Positions 9,809 to 20,202 of a stretch of DNA of 64,000 nucleotides are shown piece after piece (position 1 is the first letter of the stretch; each line of letters begins with the position of its first letter). A program made the position numbers and the translations under genes. The stretch covers positions 1-64,000 of the forward strand of contig NZ_MKIM01000031.1 in the NCBI RefSeq assembly GCF_001939045.1, written 5' to 3'. The notes beneath the pieces are model-generated. The model did no database searches. It saw nothing but the letters and a program-made list of their open reading frames with translations, and was not told the origin of the DNA. The DNA is from Rhizobium oryziradicis (GTDB taxonomy: Bacteria; Pseudomonadota; Alphaproteobacteria; Rhizobiales; Rhizobiaceae).

Positions 9809-10759
9809 TTACAGCAGACCCTTGAGCTGCTTCAGCCGATCATTGATCAGCCAGCCGTAGTAATTTTCCTCAGGCCAGACCGTGGCACCACCCACATTGC
9901 GCCGCGCCAATGCCTTGGCCCGTGCCACCGAATCACCAAGGTTATAGAGCGTTGCGGTCAAACCCGGATTATCGGAAATATCAAAGCCTGCTATGTTTTT
10001 GTAATCATCGATGGATTTGCGGATAATGGCGGCCATATAGGCCAGCGAAATATCCGGATCCATAATGGCTTTATAAACGCCGGCCGCATCATTTTCATTC
10101 AGCTTGGGATAGCCGGAAACACGATGCACCATATCGGTCAGCATCAGGGCTGTCAGAGGGTTGATCTGACCCAAACCAAAGGTTTGGCCAGCATAGAAGG
10201 GCTGAAAAAACACCGCGCTGAAACGATTGTTGGGAAAGCGTTTGCCGCCCACCGTCTTGCCCTGAAACTTGTCTTGCCACACATCATTGCGGCAGGTCCA
10301 CAGGCGGTCTGAATCCTTGAATGCGCTGCATTGGGCAAATTCGGGACGGGATACGAACTGATCAATGGTCTCCCCCTCATAGGCAAAACGGAACGAATTG
10401 CCAGCGTAAGAGGCTGCCTTCACATAATAGCTCTGCAGCGTATCGTAGGCGTCGACATTGTAGGTGTGTTCGCCAACCAATGCGCCAATCATATGAATGG
10501 GATCAATGCCATAGGCCCCAGAGACTTTTTTGATTTTGGAAACCAGATCACGATCACGCGTCAGCAGATCAATGATCTTGTCGTATTTCAGATCAAATGT
10601 GGTCTTGGTCTCTTTGGTACGCTGCTTCGATCCGCCCGGAATGGGCGGTTGCTCCGCATTGCGGTTGCCCTCAGGCACCATCTTCGCTTGAGCGACAGCG
10701 GCAACAGACGAAAAACAAGCGAAAGAGAGGAGCAAAATAACAGCAAAGCGACGCAGCAT
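9809..10759 (-). CDS. Secreted DUF1402 family protein
   Basis: 316 residues with a clear Sec signal peptide (MLRRFAVILLLSFACF...AVAQA, cut near residue 25). The rest has no membrane segment, so it is probably periplasmic. I recognise the DUF1402 family by KYDKIIDLLTRDRDLVSKI, YGIDPIHMIGALVGEHTYN and the FGLGQINPLTALMLTDMVH region. The GxGQ(I/M)NP-type motif and the early glutamate (GALVGEH) recall lysozyme-like lytic transglycosylases, which is suggestive only. Function is unknown. It stands alone, flanked by a family B repeat downstream. Confidence 0.85.
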   Translation of the reverse strand: MLRRFAVILLLSFACFSSVAAVAQAKMVPEGNRNAEQPPIPGGSKQRTKETKTTFDLKYDKIIDLLTRDRDLVSKIKKVSGAYGIDPIHMIGALVGEHTYNVDAYDTLQSYYVKAASYAGNSFRFAYEGETIDQFVSRPEFAQCSAFKDSDRLWTCRNDVWQDKFQGKTVGGKRFPNNRFSAVFFQPFYAGQTFGLGQINPLTALMLTDMVHRVSGYPKLNENDAAGVYKAIMDPDISLAYMAAIIRKSIDDYKNIAGFDISDNPGLTATLYNLGDSVARAKALARRNVGGATVWPEENYYGWLINDRLKQLKGLL

Positions 10760-10945
10760 GTCTTATCCCGTGCAGAGGGGTCGGTTCGGCGGCGTGCGCA
10801 TAAGCCACCCCGAACATGGGTTAGTCGCAGCAACGGCCAGATCGCCTCTTACAAGGTGAAGACCGCTGCTGTCGACCAATAGATCATCTCAAGGCGAAAT
10901 TAGGGCGCGTGCCCGCCGATTTCAGCATGAGACGGTGCATAAACA

Positions 10946-12256
10946 TCACAGAATATAGCGCGACAGATCCGCATCGGCAGCGATTTCGCCGACATGCTCA
11001 TGCACATAGGCCGAATCAATCACCACTTTTGCGCCATTGCGATCCGGCGCGCTGAAGGAAATCTCATCCAGCACCCGCTCCATCACCGTTTGCAGGCGAC
11101 GGGCACCAATGTTTTCAACCGAGGTGTTCAGGGCCACGGTCACATCGGCCAAGGTATCAATCGCATCCTCGGTGAATTCCAGATCAAGGCCTTCGGTGGC
11201 CATCAGCGCAATATACTGGCGAATGAGACTGGCTTCCGTTTCCGTCAGGATCCGGCGAAGGTCTTCCTTGGTCAGTGGTTTCAGCTCGACCCGGATCGGC
11301 AGACGGCCCTGCAATTCTGGCAGAAGGTCCGATGGCTTCGACACATGGAAAGCGCCCGAGGCGATAAACAGAATATGGTCGGTTTTCACCGGGCCATATT
11401 TTGTGGCAACGGTTGTGCCTTCCACAAGCGGCAGCAAATCGCGCTGCACGCCTTCGCGCGAGACACCGGCACCCATGGCACCCTCGCGGTTGGCGATCTT
11501 GTCGATTTCGTCCAAAAAGACGATACCGTCATTTTCCACCGATTTCACGGCTTCGCGCTGGATCAGCTCATTGTCGATCAACTTCTCCGATTCATCGCGG
11601 ATCAGATCGGTATAAGAGGCTTTGACCGTTGTGCGCACCTTTTTGGTGCGGCCACCCATGGCTTTGCCAAACATATCCGAAAGATTGATAATCCCAACAT
11701 TGCCACCCGGCATGCCGGGAATGTCAAAGCCAGGCATGCCGGATGCACCCGTATCCGCCACCTCGATGTCGATTTCCTTGTCATCCAGCTCGCCAGCCCG
11801 CAGCTTTTTGCGAAAACTGTCGCGGGTGGCCGGTGAGGCTGTTGCCCCCACCAGCGCATCCAGCACACGCTCTTCAGCACCGGCATGGGCCTTGGCTTCG
11901 ACCTCCTGCCGCTTCTTTTCCTTGATCAGACCAATGCCGATCTCAACCAGATCACGGATGATCTGCTCAACGTCGCGGCCGACATAGCCCACTTCGGTAA
12001 ACTTCGTGGCTTCAACCTTGATGAACGGCGCGCCCGCCAATTTAGCAAGGCGGCGCGAGATTTCGGTTTTGCCAACGCCGGTTGGGCCGATCATCAGAAT
12101 ATTTTTCGGCATCACTTCATCGCGAAGGCTCTCATCCAGCTGCTGGCGGCGCCAGCGATTGCGCAGCGCAATGGCAACGGCGCGCTTGGCATCATTTTGG
12201 CCAATGATGTAGCGGTCGAGTTCTGAGACGATTTCGCGGGGGGAGAAATTGGTCAT
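10946..12256 (-). CDS. hslU: ATP-dependent protease ATPase subunit HslU
   Basis: 436 residues. HslU is the AAA+ unfoldase that feeds the HslV peptidase in a heat-inducible cytoplasmic protease. Walker A is [17 protein letters not shown] near residue 55 and Walker B is [11 protein letters not shown]. The variable I-domain lies between them, here with a Gly/Met/Pro-rich stretch around [12 protein letters not shown]. The C-terminus ends in RYIL, the tail that docks into HslV. ATG 12256 ([10 protein letters not shown]) is preferred over a TTG two codons upstream. It lies 49 nt downstream of hslV on the same strand. Confidence 0.97.
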   Translation of the reverse strand: MTNFSPREIVSELDRYIIGQNDAKRAVAIALRNRWRRQQLDESLRDEVMPKNILMIGPTGVGKTEISRRLAKLAGAPFIKVEATKFTEVGYVGRDVEQIIRDLVEIGIGLIKEKKRQEVEAKAHAGAEERVLDALVGATASPATRDSFRKKLRAGELDDKEIDIEVADTGASGMPGFDIPGMPGGNVGIINLSDMFGKAMGGRTKKVRTTVKASYTDLIRDESEKLIDNELIQREAVKSVENDGIVFLDEIDKIANREGAMGAGVSREGVQRDLLPLVEGTTVATKYGPVKTDHILFIASGAFHVSKPSDLLPELQGRLPIRVELKPLTKEDLRRILTETEASLIRQYIALMATEGLDLEFTEDAIDTLADVTVALNTSVENIGARRLQTVMERVLDEISFSAPDRNGAKVVIDSAYVHEHVGEIAADADLSRYIL

Positions 12257-12305
12257 ATGCAATATCCGTAAAAAGAGAACGGGAAAGTCGGTTTAGTCAT
12301 CTGCG

Positions 12306-12875
12306 TCAAGCATCTGGATCGAGCGACAGCGTTTCAACCCGCACGTTTTCATTGGTGTAAACGCAGATATCGGCGGCGATCTTCATGGCCTTGCGCGCCA
12401 CTTCCTCGGCTGTCTTATCTGTGTCCATCAGGGCAAGGGCCGCCGCCAGCGCATAATTGCCGCCAGAGCCAATGGCAATGGTGCCGTGCTCAGGCTCCAG
12501 CACATCGCCATTGCCGGTAATGGCCAGCGTGATGGTTTTATCGGCCACCAGCATCATGGCTTCGAGATTGCGCAGGTATTTATCGGTGCGCCAATCCTTG
12601 GCAAGCTCGACGGAAGCGCGCATCAATTGGCCAGGATATTGCTCCAGCTTCTTTTCCAGCCGCTCCAAAAGCGTAAACGCATCAGCCGTAGCACCGGCAA
12701 AACCGGCAATCACATCGCCACCCTTGCCAATGCGGCGCACTTTTCTCGCATTGCCCTTCATCACGGTCTGGCCGAGGCTAACCTGACCGTCGCCTGCCAT
12801 TGCCACCATATTGCCTTTGCGCACCGAGATAATTGTGGTGCCATGCATTGTTCCATAAGGATTATGTTCGCTCAT
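12306..12875 (-). CDS. hslV: ATP-dependent protease peptidase subunit HslV
   Basis: 189 residues. HslV is the N-terminal-threonine peptidase of HslUV. The reading frame stays open far upstream to 13364, but I start at ATG 12875 ([14 protein letters not shown]), which gives the propeptide usual in alphaproteobacteria. Maturation before Thr13 or Thr14 exposes the catalytic threonine, followed by [32 protein letters not shown] and [14 protein letters not shown] are family hallmarks near the C-terminus. It is first in an hslV-hslU unit and diverges from hisB. A family A repeat sits 35 nt upstream of the start. Confidence 0.95.
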   Translation of the reverse strand: MSEHNPYGTMHGTTIISVRKGNMVAMAGDGQVSLGQTVMKGNARKVRRIGKGGDVIAGFAGATADAFTLLERLEKKLEQYPGQLMRASVELAKDWRTDKYLRNLEAMMLVADKTITLAITGNGDVLEPEHGTIAIGSGGNYALAAALALMDTDKTAEEVARKAMKIAADICVYTNENVRVETLSLDPDA

Positions 12876-12910
12876 ATCCAATCCGTTCCGGTCTAACTCT
12901 TTGTCCTTAC

Positions 12911-12955
12911 GCATTTCCGGACGGAAAACCGCTACGCACTTTTCCTGGAAATGCT
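12911..12955. repeat. Palindromic intergenic repeat, family A
   Basis: Terminal inverted repeat GCATTTCC / GGAAATGC encloses GGAAAACCGCTACGCACTTTTCC. It lies in the hslV-hisB gap, 36 nt from the hslV start. Confidence 0.7.
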
Positions 12956-13160
12956 CTAAAGGCCGCACAAATCGGCCCCTGATGTTAGACCCTATGTAAG
13001 CAGCCCAATCGCAATTGCAAACAACTGTCACAATCCCTTGATCAGGCCACTGATCTAGCCATGGATTGCCCCTAATGCACCGCATCAAAATCGCCGTCAT
13101 ACTTCTGGATATTTCACCCCTGCCCTGATAAACAACCTCATCTTTGCAGGGAGAGACTTG

Positions 13161-13760
13161 ATGAGTGAGAGCCGCAGCGCCGCTATTGTGCGCAAAACCA
13201 ACGAGACCTCGGTATCCGTCTCCGTCAACATCGACGGCACCGGCACCTCGAAAATCTCCACGGGCGTCGGCTTTTTCGATCATATGCTCGACCAGCTCAG
13301 CCGCCATTCGCTGATCGATATGGAGATCGACGTGCAGGGAGATCTGCATATTGATGATCATCACACGGTCGAAGACACCGGCATTGCCATCGGCCAGGCC
13401 ATTGCCAAGGCGCTGGGCGACCGCCGCGGTATCATGCGCTATGCCTCGATTGATTTGGCCATGGATGAAACCATGACCAAGGCCGCCATTGATGTGTCAG
13501 GCCGCCCGTTTCTGGTGTGGAATGTGGCGTTCAGCGCGCCCAAAATCGGCACGTTTGATACCGAACTGGTGCGCGAGTTCTTTCAGGCGCTGGCGCAAAA
13601 TGCTGGCATTACCCTGCATATCCTCAATCACTATGGTGCCAACAACCACCATATTGCCGAGACCTGTTTCAAGGCCGTGGCCCGCGCTTTGCGCGCTGCC
13701 ACCGAGATTGATCCGCGCCAGGCTGGCCGCATTCCTTCGACCAAGGGAACGCTGGCCTGA
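13161..13760 (+). CDS. hisB: Imidazoleglycerol-phosphate dehydratase
   Basis: 199 residues, the monofunctional form (E. coli HisB is fused to a phosphatase). Catalyses step six of histidine synthesis, dehydration of imidazoleglycerol phosphate. The two metal-binding histidine clusters are visible: [10 protein letters not shown] in the first half and [10 protein letters not shown] in the second. [12 protein letters not shown] is also typical. ATG 13161 has GCAGGGAGAG upstream; an in-frame TTG abuts it. First gene of hisB-hisH-hisA-hisF-hisE-coaA. Confidence 0.97.
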   Translation: MSESRSAAIVRKTNETSVSVSVNIDGTGTSKISTGVGFFDHMLDQLSRHSLIDMEIDVQGDLHIDDHHTVEDTGIAIGQAIAKALGDRRGIMRYASIDLAMDETMTKAAIDVSGRPFLVWNVAFSAPKIGTFDTELVREFFQALAQNAGITLHILNHYGANNHHIAETCFKAVARALRAATEIDPRQAGRIPSTKGTLA

Positions 13761-13793
13761 CACTCCGCTCTTGGGGTTTATTGAGGTATCGAA

Positions 13794-14444
13794 ATGCGTG
13801 TTGTGATTATTGATTATGGTTCGGGCAATTTGCGCTCCGCCACCAAGGCGTTCGAGCGTGCCGCCCGTGAAGCCGGGCTTAGTGCAGACATTGAACTGAC
13901 CGACAAGGCCGAGCGCGTGGCAACAGCCGATCGCATCGTGCTTCCGGGTGTTGGCGCTTATGCCGATTGCAAGCGCGGCCTTGATGCCGTGCCGGGCATG
14001 AATGAGGCGCTGGTGGATGTGGTGGAACACAAGGCCCGCCCATTCATGGGTATTTGCGTTGGAATGCAGCTGATGTCATCGCGGGGCTTGGAAAAGACCG
14101 TGACCAACGGCCTCGGCTGGATCAAGGGCGATGTGGTGGAGATGGCCCCATCGGACCCCGCTTTGAAAATCCCGCAAATCGGCTGGAACACGCTGACCTT
14201 GAACCGCCCTCACCCGCTGTTTGATGGCATTGCCACGGGAGAGCAGGGATTGCATGCCTATTTTGTGCATTCCTACCACTTGGCAGCACAAAACCCCGAA
14301 GACGTGATTGCCACCACAAATTACGGTGGCGCGATGACAGCCTTTGTCGGCCGCGATAACAAGGTTGGCGCGCAATTCCATCCGGAAAAGAGCCAGACGC
14401 TGGGTCTGAAGCTGATTTCCAATTTTCTGACATGGGCTCCATGA
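13794..14444 (+). CDS. hisH: Imidazole glycerol phosphate synthase glutaminase subunit HisH
   Basis: 216 residues. Class I glutamine amidotransferase that supplies ammonia to HisF. N-terminal [11 protein letters not shown] is the PGVG/YGxGN family start; the nucleophile elbow is GICVGMQLM with the catalytic Cys, and the C-terminal His-Glu pair is in FHPEKSQ. It lies 33 nt after hisB with a GAGGTAT ribosome site. Confidence 0.97.
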   Translation: MRVVIIDYGSGNLRSATKAFERAAREAGLSADIELTDKAERVATADRIVLPGVGAYADCKRGLDAVPGMNEALVDVVEHKARPFMGICVGMQLMSSRGLEKTVTNGLGWIKGDVVEMAPSDPALKIPQIGWNTLTLNRPHPLFDGIATGEQGLHAYFVHSYHLAAQNPEDVIATTNYGGAMTAFVGRDNKVGAQFHPEKSQTLGLKLISNFLTWAP

Positions 14445-14469
14445 GCCTCTCCGCGATGGAGTGCACGCT

Positions 14470-15216
14470 ATGATTCTTTTTCCCGCCATCGACCTCAAAG
14501 ACGGCCAGTGCGTACGCCTGAAACTGGGCGATATGGAACAGGCCACCGTTTACAATACTGATCCCGGCGCACAGGCCAAAGCGTTTGAAGATCAGGGGTT
14601 TGAATGGCTGCATGTGGTGGATCTTAATGGCGCTTTTGCTGGCGAGAGCGTCAATGGCGCGGCAGTAGATGCGATTTTGAAGGCGACCAAAAACCCGGTG
14701 CAGCTGGGTGGTGGCATTCGCACGCTGGCGCACATTGAAAGCTGGCTGTCTCGCGGACTCTCAAGGGTCATTCTCGGCACCATTGCCGTGCGCGATCCGG
14801 CGCTGGTGATTGAGGCCTGCAAGCAGTTTCCGGGCAAGGTCGCGGTGGGTATTGATGCCAAGGGCGGCAAAGTGGCGGTTGAAGGCTGGGCGGAAGCGTC
14901 TGAACTGGGCGTGATTGAGCTTGCCCAGAAATTCGAGGGTGCTGGCGTTGCCGCCATTATCTATACGGATATTGACCGCGACGGCATTCTTGCGGGTATC
15001 AACTGGGCCTCGACGCTGGAATTGGCCGAAGCTGTGTCCATTCCCGTGATTGCCTCTGGCGGCTTGGCCTCCTTGGACGACATCCGCCGCATGGTGCAGC
15101 CGGATGCACGCAAACTGGAAGGTGCCATTTCTGGCCGCGCGCTCTATGATGGCCGGATTGATCCGGCGGAAGCTTTGGCGCTGATTGTCGCTGCCAAGAA
15201 GGAGCCCGCACGATGA
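14470..15216 (+). CDS. hisA: Phosphoribosylformimino-AICAR ribotide isomerase HisA
   Basis: 248 residues, a beta-alpha barrel. It isomerises ProFAR to PRFAR. The N-terminal [11 protein letters not shown] carries the catalytic Asp; the second barrel half has [14 protein letters not shown] with the other catalytic Asp. The phosphate loops GGGIRTL and [10 protein letters not shown] are present. ATG 14470 is chosen over a GTG at 14461 because family members begin at M-I-L-F. Its stop overlaps the hisF start by 4 nt, so translation is coupled. Confidence 0.97.
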   Translation: MILFPAIDLKDGQCVRLKLGDMEQATVYNTDPGAQAKAFEDQGFEWLHVVDLNGAFAGESVNGAAVDAILKATKNPVQLGGGIRTLAHIESWLSRGLSRVILGTIAVRDPALVIEACKQFPGKVAVGIDAKGGKVAVEGWAEASELGVIELAQKFEGAGVAAIIYTDIDRDGILAGINWASTLELAEAVSIPVIASGGLASLDDIRRMVQPDARKLEGAISGRALYDGRIDPAEALALIVAAKKEPAR

Positions 15217-16007
15217 CCTTGAAAGCCCGTGTTATCCCCTGTCTCGACGTCAAAGATGGCCGCGTCGTCAAGGGCGTCAACTTTGTCGATCTGATTGATG
15301 CCGGTGATCCGGTGGAAGCCGCCAAGGCCTATGATGCCGCGGGTGCCGATGAGCTGTGCTTTCTTGACATTACCGCTTCATCCGACAATCGCGAGACGAT
15401 TTTTGATGTGGTGGCACGCACCGCGGATCATTGCTTTATGCCTGTCACCGTCGGTGGTGGTGTGCGCGCCGTGGGTGATATTCGCAAACTGCTTTTGGCT
15501 GGCGCTGATAAGGTGTCGATCAATTCGGCTGCCGTCAACAACCCGGATTTTGTTGCGGAAGCAGCGGATAAATTTGGCAATCAGTGCATTGTGGTGTCGA
15601 TTGATGCCAAACGGCGCCGTAGCCAAGCAAGCGGCGGTGATAATCTCAGCGCATGGGAAATTTACACCCATGGCGGCCGCAATGCCACGGGCATTGATGC
15701 CGTCGAGTTTGCGGTGAAAATGGTAGAGCGCGGCGCTGGCGAATTGCTAATCACATCCATGGACCGCGACGGTACCAAGATCGGTTATGATCTGGAATTG
15801 ACCCGCACCATTGCCGATGCCGTGCGTGTGCCGGTGATTGCCTCTGGCGGCGTTGGCACGCTGGATGATCTGGTGGCGGGCGTCAAAGAAGGCCATGCCA
15901 CAGCGGTGCTGGCAGCCTCCATCTTCCATTTCGGCACCTATTCCATTGCCGAAGCCAAAGCCTATATGGCTAACGCTGGCATCCCCATGCGTCTTGATCA
16001 AGCGTGA
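15213..16007 (+). CDS. hisF: Imidazole glycerol phosphate synthase cyclase subunit HisF
   Basis: 264 residues, a beta-alpha barrel paralogous to HisA. With HisH it makes imidazoleglycerol phosphate and [24 protein letters not shown] contains the catalytic Asp near residue 11; [13 protein letters not shown] holds the second catalytic Asp. The phosphate loops VGGGVRAV and [10 protein letters not shown] are present. It starts within the hisA stop codon (ATGA overlap). Confidence 0.98.
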   Translation: MTLKARVIPCLDVKDGRVVKGVNFVDLIDAGDPVEAAKAYDAAGADELCFLDITASSDNRETIFDVVARTADHCFMPVTVGGGVRAVGDIRKLLLAGADKVSINSAAVNNPDFVAEAADKFGNQCIVVSIDAKRRRSQASGGDNLSAWEIYTHGGRNATGIDAVEFAVKMVERGAGELLITSMDRDGTKIGYDLELTRTIADAVRVPVIASGGVGTLDDLVAGVKEGHATAVLAASIFHFGTYSIAEAKAYMANAGIPMRLDQA

Positions 16008-16017
16008 GAGAATTTTG

Positions 16018-16341
16018 ATGAGCACATTCACGCTAACCGATCTGGAAGCCATTGTCGCCACGCGCGCCAAAGCATCGCCTGACGAGAGCTGGACCGCCAA
16101 GCTGGTGGCTGCCGGACAGGATAAAGCCGCGAAGAAACTGGGCGAAGAAGCCATTGAAGCCGTGATGGCAGCGGTCAAGGATGACCGCGCCAATTTGATC
16201 TATGAAAGTGCCGATCTCCTCTATCACCTTTTAGTGGTATTGAAAATTGCTGACATCCCGGTAGAAACGGTGATGGAAGAACTTCAACGACGCACCGCCC
16301 AATCCGGTTTGAGCGAGAAAGCCAGTCGGCAAAGCCCATGA
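16018..16341 (+). CDS. hisE: Phosphoribosyl-ATP pyrophosphatase HisE
   Basis: 107 residues, the stand-alone HisE (fused to HisI in enterics). It hydrolyses PR-ATP to PR-AMP, step two of histidine synthesis. The MazG-like helical motif [14 protein letters not shown] plus [13 protein letters not shown] carries the conserved glutamates that bind magnesium. ATG 16018 is 10 nt after hisF, and the frame continues upstream without a better start. Its stop overlaps the coaA start by 4 nt. hisI is not in the window. Confidence 0.95.
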   Translation: MSTFTLTDLEAIVATRAKASPDESWTAKLVAAGQDKAAKKLGEEAIEAVMAAVKDDRANLIYESADLLYHLLVVLKIADIPVETVMEELQRRTAQSGLSEKASRQSP

Positions 16342-17345
16342 TAACAGCGGTCAAGGAAGCGATGGGCGGGGAGCCTGAGGTGGAGGAGAACCTTGATCAC
16401 TTTCGAGTCGGTAGCTATTCGCCCTATCTGTTCTTCTCAACCGATGAATGGGCAAAATTTCGGGCTGACACGCCCCTCACATTGACGCTGGATGAAGTCC
16501 ATCGCCTGCGATCTATTGATGACCCGATTGATCTGGCCGAAGTACGGCGCATTTATCTGGCACTGTCACGGCTTTTGTCGTCGCACGTTGAATCATCGCA
16601 ATTGTTGTTTGAGCAGCGAAACCGCTTTTTGAGCACCAATGTCACCAAAACACCGTTTATCATCGGTGTTGCCGGGTCTGTGGCGGTTGGCAAATCCACC
16701 ACGGCGCGCGTGCTGAAAGAGCTTTTGGCCCGCTGGCCTTCCAGCCCCAAGGTTGATCTGGTCACCACCGACGGTTTTCTCTATCCCAATGCAACGCTGG
16801 TGCGTGAAAACCGCCTGAACCGCAAAGGTTTTCCAGAAAGCTATGACACGGCAGCGCTTTTACGTTTTCTCTCCGCCATCAAGGCCGGTCAGCAAAATGT
16901 CAAGGCACCGCGCTATTCGCATCTGACCTATGATGTTCTTCCCGACGAGCATACGATCATTGACCGTCCAGACATTCTGATTTTCGAGGGCATCAATGTT
17001 TTGCAATCGCGTGACCTGCCGCGCGACGGGAAAATCGTTCCCATGGTCTCGGATTTCTTCGATTTCTCGATTTACATCGATGCCGATGAAAACCTCATTC
17101 ACCGCTGGTATGTGAAGCGCTTCATGAAACTGCGCCAAACGGCATTTCGTGATCCCAATTCCTACTTCCATCGCTATGCGACGATTGGCGAAGAGGAAGC
17201 GCTCGCCATTGCGGAAAGCCTTTGGGCGAATATCAACCTGAAAAACCTACGTGAAAACATTCTGCCCACCCGACCAAGGGCCGATCTGATTTTGCGAAAA
17301 GGCGAAAACCATCTGGTTGAGCAGGTTGCACTCCGCAAGCTTTGA
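16338..17345 (+). CDS. coaA: Type I pantothenate kinase
   Basis: 335 residues, typical of bacterial CoaA. It phosphorylates pantothenate, the committed step of coenzyme A synthesis. Walker A GSVAVGKS is at residues 113-120; [19 protein letters not shown] and the EGINVLQ segment are family hallmarks. It overlaps the hisE stop by 4 nt (ATGA), as is usual in rhizobia, and is probably last in the his transcript. Confidence 0.97.
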   Translation: MITAVKEAMGGEPEVEENLDHFRVGSYSPYLFFSTDEWAKFRADTPLTLTLDEVHRLRSIDDPIDLAEVRRIYLALSRLLSSHVESSQLLFEQRNRFLSTNVTKTPFIIGVAGSVAVGKSTTARVLKELLARWPSSPKVDLVTTDGFLYPNATLVRENRLNRKGFPESYDTAALLRFLSAIKAGQQNVKAPRYSHLTYDVLPDEHTIIDRPDILIFEGINVLQSRDLPRDGKIVPMVSDFFDFSIYIDADENLIHRWYVKRFMKLRQTAFRDPNSYFHRYATIGEEEALAIAESLWANINLKNLRENILPTRPRADLILRKGENHLVEQVALRKL

Positions 17346-17404
17346 TGGCACCCTCCCAGATAGTAAGTAGTCAATACTTTACTGTCTCTGGGAGGAGAAG
17401 CACA

Positions 17405-17983
17405 ATGTCAGACATTTCAGCACCGAACCACGTCGATCGGCAAAGACGACTGTTTCTTGGCGTCGCCACCACCGCACTGGCCGCAAGCACCGGCGGTCTT
17501 CAGGCACAAGCAACAGACGCGGCAACGCCGGACGGTGGCCCGCTTTCCGATGTGCCCATCGTTTTACCAAAAACAGAATTTGTCTATGAGGCAATCGTCA
17601 CGCTTCAGGACACCATTGAAATGGGCCAGTCACCTCTCGGCGATCGACGCATTATCAACATCACCGGTGGTGAATTTGCAGGCCCCCGTATCAAGGGCAA
17701 GGTTATGCCAGGTGGCGCGGACCGGCAATTGCTGCGAAAAGATGGCGTGCGGCTTTTGAATGCGCTCTATGAAATGCAGACCGAGGATGGTGCGATTATC
17801 ACCGTCAACAACAGGGTTCTGATCGATTCGCCCAAAGATGGGCCTCGATACGCATTTTCTCATATCGACATCACCGCACCAGAAGGTCCGCATGACTGGC
17901 TGAACCGCCGGATGTTTGTCGGCACCCTGCATAGCCTGCGGCCAAAGCCCATGGTTCTGATTCGGGTTTTCAGCCTCGTGTAA
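17405..17983 (+). CDS. DUF3237 family protein with twin-arginine signal
   Basis: 192 residues. The N-terminus has RQRRLFLGVATTALAA, a fit to the Tat consensus (RRxFL) with a hydrophobic stretch and an Ala-rich cleavage region near residue 40, so it is probably exported folded. The remainder is a DUF3237 domain, recognised by IVTLQDTIEMGQSPLGDRRI, ITGGEFAGPRIKGKV and DWLNRRMFVGT. This domain forms a small beta-barrel of unknown function. ATG 17405 follows a good GGGAGGAG site, and the start at 17342 inside coaA is rejected. It lies 59 nt after coaA and converges with arfB. Confidence 0.85.
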   Translation: MSDISAPNHVDRQRRLFLGVATTALAASTGGLQAQATDAATPDGGPLSDVPIVLPKTEFVYEAIVTLQDTIEMGQSPLGDRRIINITGGEFAGPRIKGKVMPGGADRQLLRKDGVRLLNALYEMQTEDGAIITVNNRVLIDSPKDGPRYAFSHIDITAPEGPHDWLNRRMFVGTLHSLRPKPMVLIRVFSLV

Positions 17984-18003
17984 CAGACACGCCGATCAAG
18001 CGA

Positions 18004-18438
18004 TCAATCCTGATCGGGTTTGACGCGCATTTTCTTGATTTCGCCGCGGCCCGTCTTTGCCTTGAGACGGCGCTCAATCGAGCCTTTGGTGGGCTTGGTT
18101 TTGCGCCGTGGCGGCGGCGGTGGTTTTGCGGCTTCCAAAACCAGTTCTTTCAAACGCTCGCGCGCATCTTCACGGTTGCGATCCTGACTGCGAAACCGGC
18201 TGGCCTCTATCAACAGCACGCCTTCTTTCGAGAGCCGGCGGCCTGCCAGCTTGATGGCATTGTTTTTGACCCGCTCCGGCAAGGATGGCGAACCGACCAG
18301 ATTGAAGAACAGTTGAACAGCCGTCGAAACCTTGTTGACATTTTGCCCACCCGGACCACCGGCCAGCACAAATTGCTCGGTCAGTTCCCAACCGGCGATC
18401 GTGATTCTGTCGTTGATGTAGAGCGGGTCGCTCGCCAT
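18004..18438 (-). CDS. arfB: Alternative ribosome-rescue factor ArfB
   Basis: 144 residues, the length of ArfB (YaeJ), a codon-independent peptidyl-tRNA hydrolase that frees ribosomes stalled at mRNA ends. The catalytic loop GGPGGQNVNKVST has GGQ at residues 30-32. The C-terminal tail is lysine/arginine-rich (RRLKAKTGRGEIKKMRVK), as needed to sit in the empty mRNA channel. It lacks the stop-codon recognition domain of RF1/RF2. It lies downstream of pckA on the same strand but behind that gene's terminator. Confidence 0.95.
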   Translation of the reverse strand: MASDPLYINDRITIAGWELTEQFVLAGGPGGQNVNKVSTAVQLFFNLVGSPSLPERVKNNAIKLAGRRLSKEGVLLIEASRFRSQDRNREDARERLKELVLEAAKPPPPPRRKTKPTKGSIERRLKAKTGRGEIKKMRVKPDQD

Positions 18439-18530
18439 GGGTTCTGTCCAGCCTTGCTATCCTTTGGCTTTAGCCGAAAAGCGACGCGCGATCAAACCCG
18501 GATTCCAATTGACAAAAAGCCGGATTCAAA

Positions 18531-18561
18531 AAGCAAAAAGCCCGGCGATGATATCGCCGGG
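18531..18561 (-). terminator. Terminator of pckA
   Basis: On the minus strand CCCGGCGAT and ATCGCCGGG form a GC-rich hairpin followed by CTTTTTGCTTTTTG. It lies 30 nt beyond the pckA stop. Confidence 0.85.
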
Positions 18562-18573
18562 CCTCGAAAAAAT

Positions 18574-18589
18574 GGTTCCACGTGAAACC
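18574..18589. other. parS-like site 2
   Basis: GGTTCCACGTGAAACC keeps the CACGTG centre and matches TGTTTCACGTGAAACA at 13 of 16 positions. It sits between the pckA stop codon and its terminator. Confidence 0.55.
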
Positions 18590-18591
18590 TT

Positions 18592-20202
18592 TTATTCGGC
18601 TGCAACCGCCAAGACAGGTGCAGCATCACGCACATTGCTGTCCACATGGGCTTCGAATTTCTCGAAGTTGTTAATGAACATGCCCACCAGCTTCTTGGCT
18701 TGTGCGTCATAGTCTGCCCCATTGGCCCAGGTGGAACGCGGATCAAGGATCTTGGTATCCACGCCATCCACAGCCACAGGAACCGCGAAGCCGAAGTTGG
18801 CATCGGTGCGGAACTCAGACTTCTTCAACTCGCCAGAGAGTGCTGCGGTAAGCAGCGCGCGGGTTGCCTTGATGGGCATACGGCTGCCAACGCCGTAAGC
18901 GCCGCCGGTCCAGCCGGTGTTGACCAACCAGCAATCCACCTGGTGGGTTGCAATCAACTCCTTGAGCAGATTGCCGTATTCAGCCGGATGACGCGGCATG
19001 AACGGTGCGCCGAAGCAGGTCGAGAAGGTTGCTTCCGGCTCGGTCACGCCACGCTCTGTGCCAGCCACCTTGGCGGTGTAACCCGACAGGAAGTGATACA
19101 TGGCCTGCTCAGGTGTCAGCTTGGCAATGGGTGGCATCACGCCGAACGCATCGGCAGTCAGCATGATGATGGTCTTGGGATGACCAGCGCGACCTGTGTC
19201 CGATGCATTCGGAATGAAATCCAGCGGATAGGCGCAACGGGTGTTTTCCGTCTTGGAGCCATCGTTGAAATCCGGCACGCGGTTTTCATCCAGCACCACA
19301 TTTTCCAGCACTGTGCCGAAACGCTTGGTGGTAGCGAAAATTTCCGGCTCGGCTTCAGCCGACAGACGAATGGTCTTGGCGTAGCAACCACCTTCAAAGT
19401 TGAAGATGCCGTCCTCGCCCCAGCCGTGCTCGTCATCGCCAATCAAGGTGCGCGATGGATCAGCCGACAGCGTGGTCTTGCCCGTGCCCGACAGGCCGAA
19501 GAACACAGCCGAATCACCAGCAGGGCCAACGTTGGCCGAGCAATGCATGGGCATTACTTTCTTGGCGGGCAGCATGTAGTTCAGCGCGGTGAACACCGAC
19601 TTCTTCATTTCACCCGCATAGAACGTGCCAGCAATCAGCACGATATTGTTGGTGAAATCGCAAGCGATCACCGTTTCGGTGCGGCAACCATGGCGCTCTG
19701 GGTCTGCTTTGAAGCTGGGCAGGTCAATGATGGTGAACTTGGCTTCAAACGTATCCAGTGTGGTGCGATCCGGGCGAATCAGCAGGTTACGGATAAACAG
19801 CGAATGCCAGGCCAATTCCGTTACCACACGGGTTGGCAAAGCATTGGCTGCATCGGCACCGCCAATCAGATCCTGCACAAAAAGCTCTTTGCCCGCCACA
19901 TGCGCCAGCATGTCTTTGTGCAAGATGTCGAAATGCTCTTTCGACATAGGCTTGTTGTTATCCCACCAGATTTTGCCATCGGTGTTTTCATCGCGCACGA
20001 TGAATTTGTCCTTCGGCGAGCGGCCGGTGTGCTGGCCGGTTTCTGCCAAAAGCGCACCGTCCGCGGTCAGAACGGCTTCGCCCTTGCGAATGGCATGCTC
20101 ATAAAGAGCAGCCGGAAGAAGGTTATAGTGGACGCGGGTGGCCTGACCCAGACCCATCGTCTCAACACCTGTCCTGGTATTGTTCACTCCAAGCTCCTCC
20201 AT
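18592..20202 (-). CDS. pckA: Phosphoenolpyruvate carboxykinase (ATP)
   Basis: 536 residues. It converts oxaloacetate to PEP, the gateway of gluconeogenesis when rhizobia live on dicarboxylates. The kinase P-loop is [35 protein letters not shown] is the metal/substrate region, and [10 protein letters not shown] is near the N-terminus. It starts MEELGVNN, as in relatives. It is monocistronic and divergent from chvI across a 342-nt region with two similar operator-like sequences. Confidence 0.98.
   Translation of the reverse strand: MEELGVNNTRTGVETMGLGQATRVHYNLLPAALYEHAIRKGEAVLTADGALLAETGQHTGRSPKDKFIVRDENTDGKIWWDNNKPMSKEHFDILHKDMLAHVAGKELFVQDLIGGADAANALPTRVVTELAWHSLFIRNLLIRPDRTTLDTFEAKFTIIDLPSFKADPERHGCRTETVIACDFTNNIVLIAGTFYAGEMKKSVFTALNYMLPAKKVMPMHCSANVGPAGDSAVFFGLSGTGKTTLSADPSRTLIGDDEHGWGEDGIFNFEGGCYAKTIRLSAEAEPEIFATTKRFGTVLENVVLDENRVPDFNDGSKTENTRCAYPLDFIPNASDTGRAGHPKTIIMLTADAFGVMPPIAKLTPEQAMYHFLSGYTAKVAGTERGVTEPEATFSTCFGAPFMPRHPAEYGNLLKELIATHQVDCWLVNTGWTGGAYGVGSRMPIKATRALLTAALSGELKKSEFRTDANFGFAVPVAVDGVDTKILDPRSTWANGADYDAQAKKLVGMFINNFEKFEAHVDSNVRDAAPVLAVAAE

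Noticed and set aside
12876-13060. RpoH-type promoter for hslVU
   Set aside because: Only a loose TTGCAA-N15/16-TTACAT match on the minus strand; not good enough to call.
12876-13364. Open frame continuing upstream of hslV (about 160 codons)
   Set aside because: HslV needs a short propeptide before the catalytic Thr; the extension overlaps a repeat and the hisB start on the other strand.
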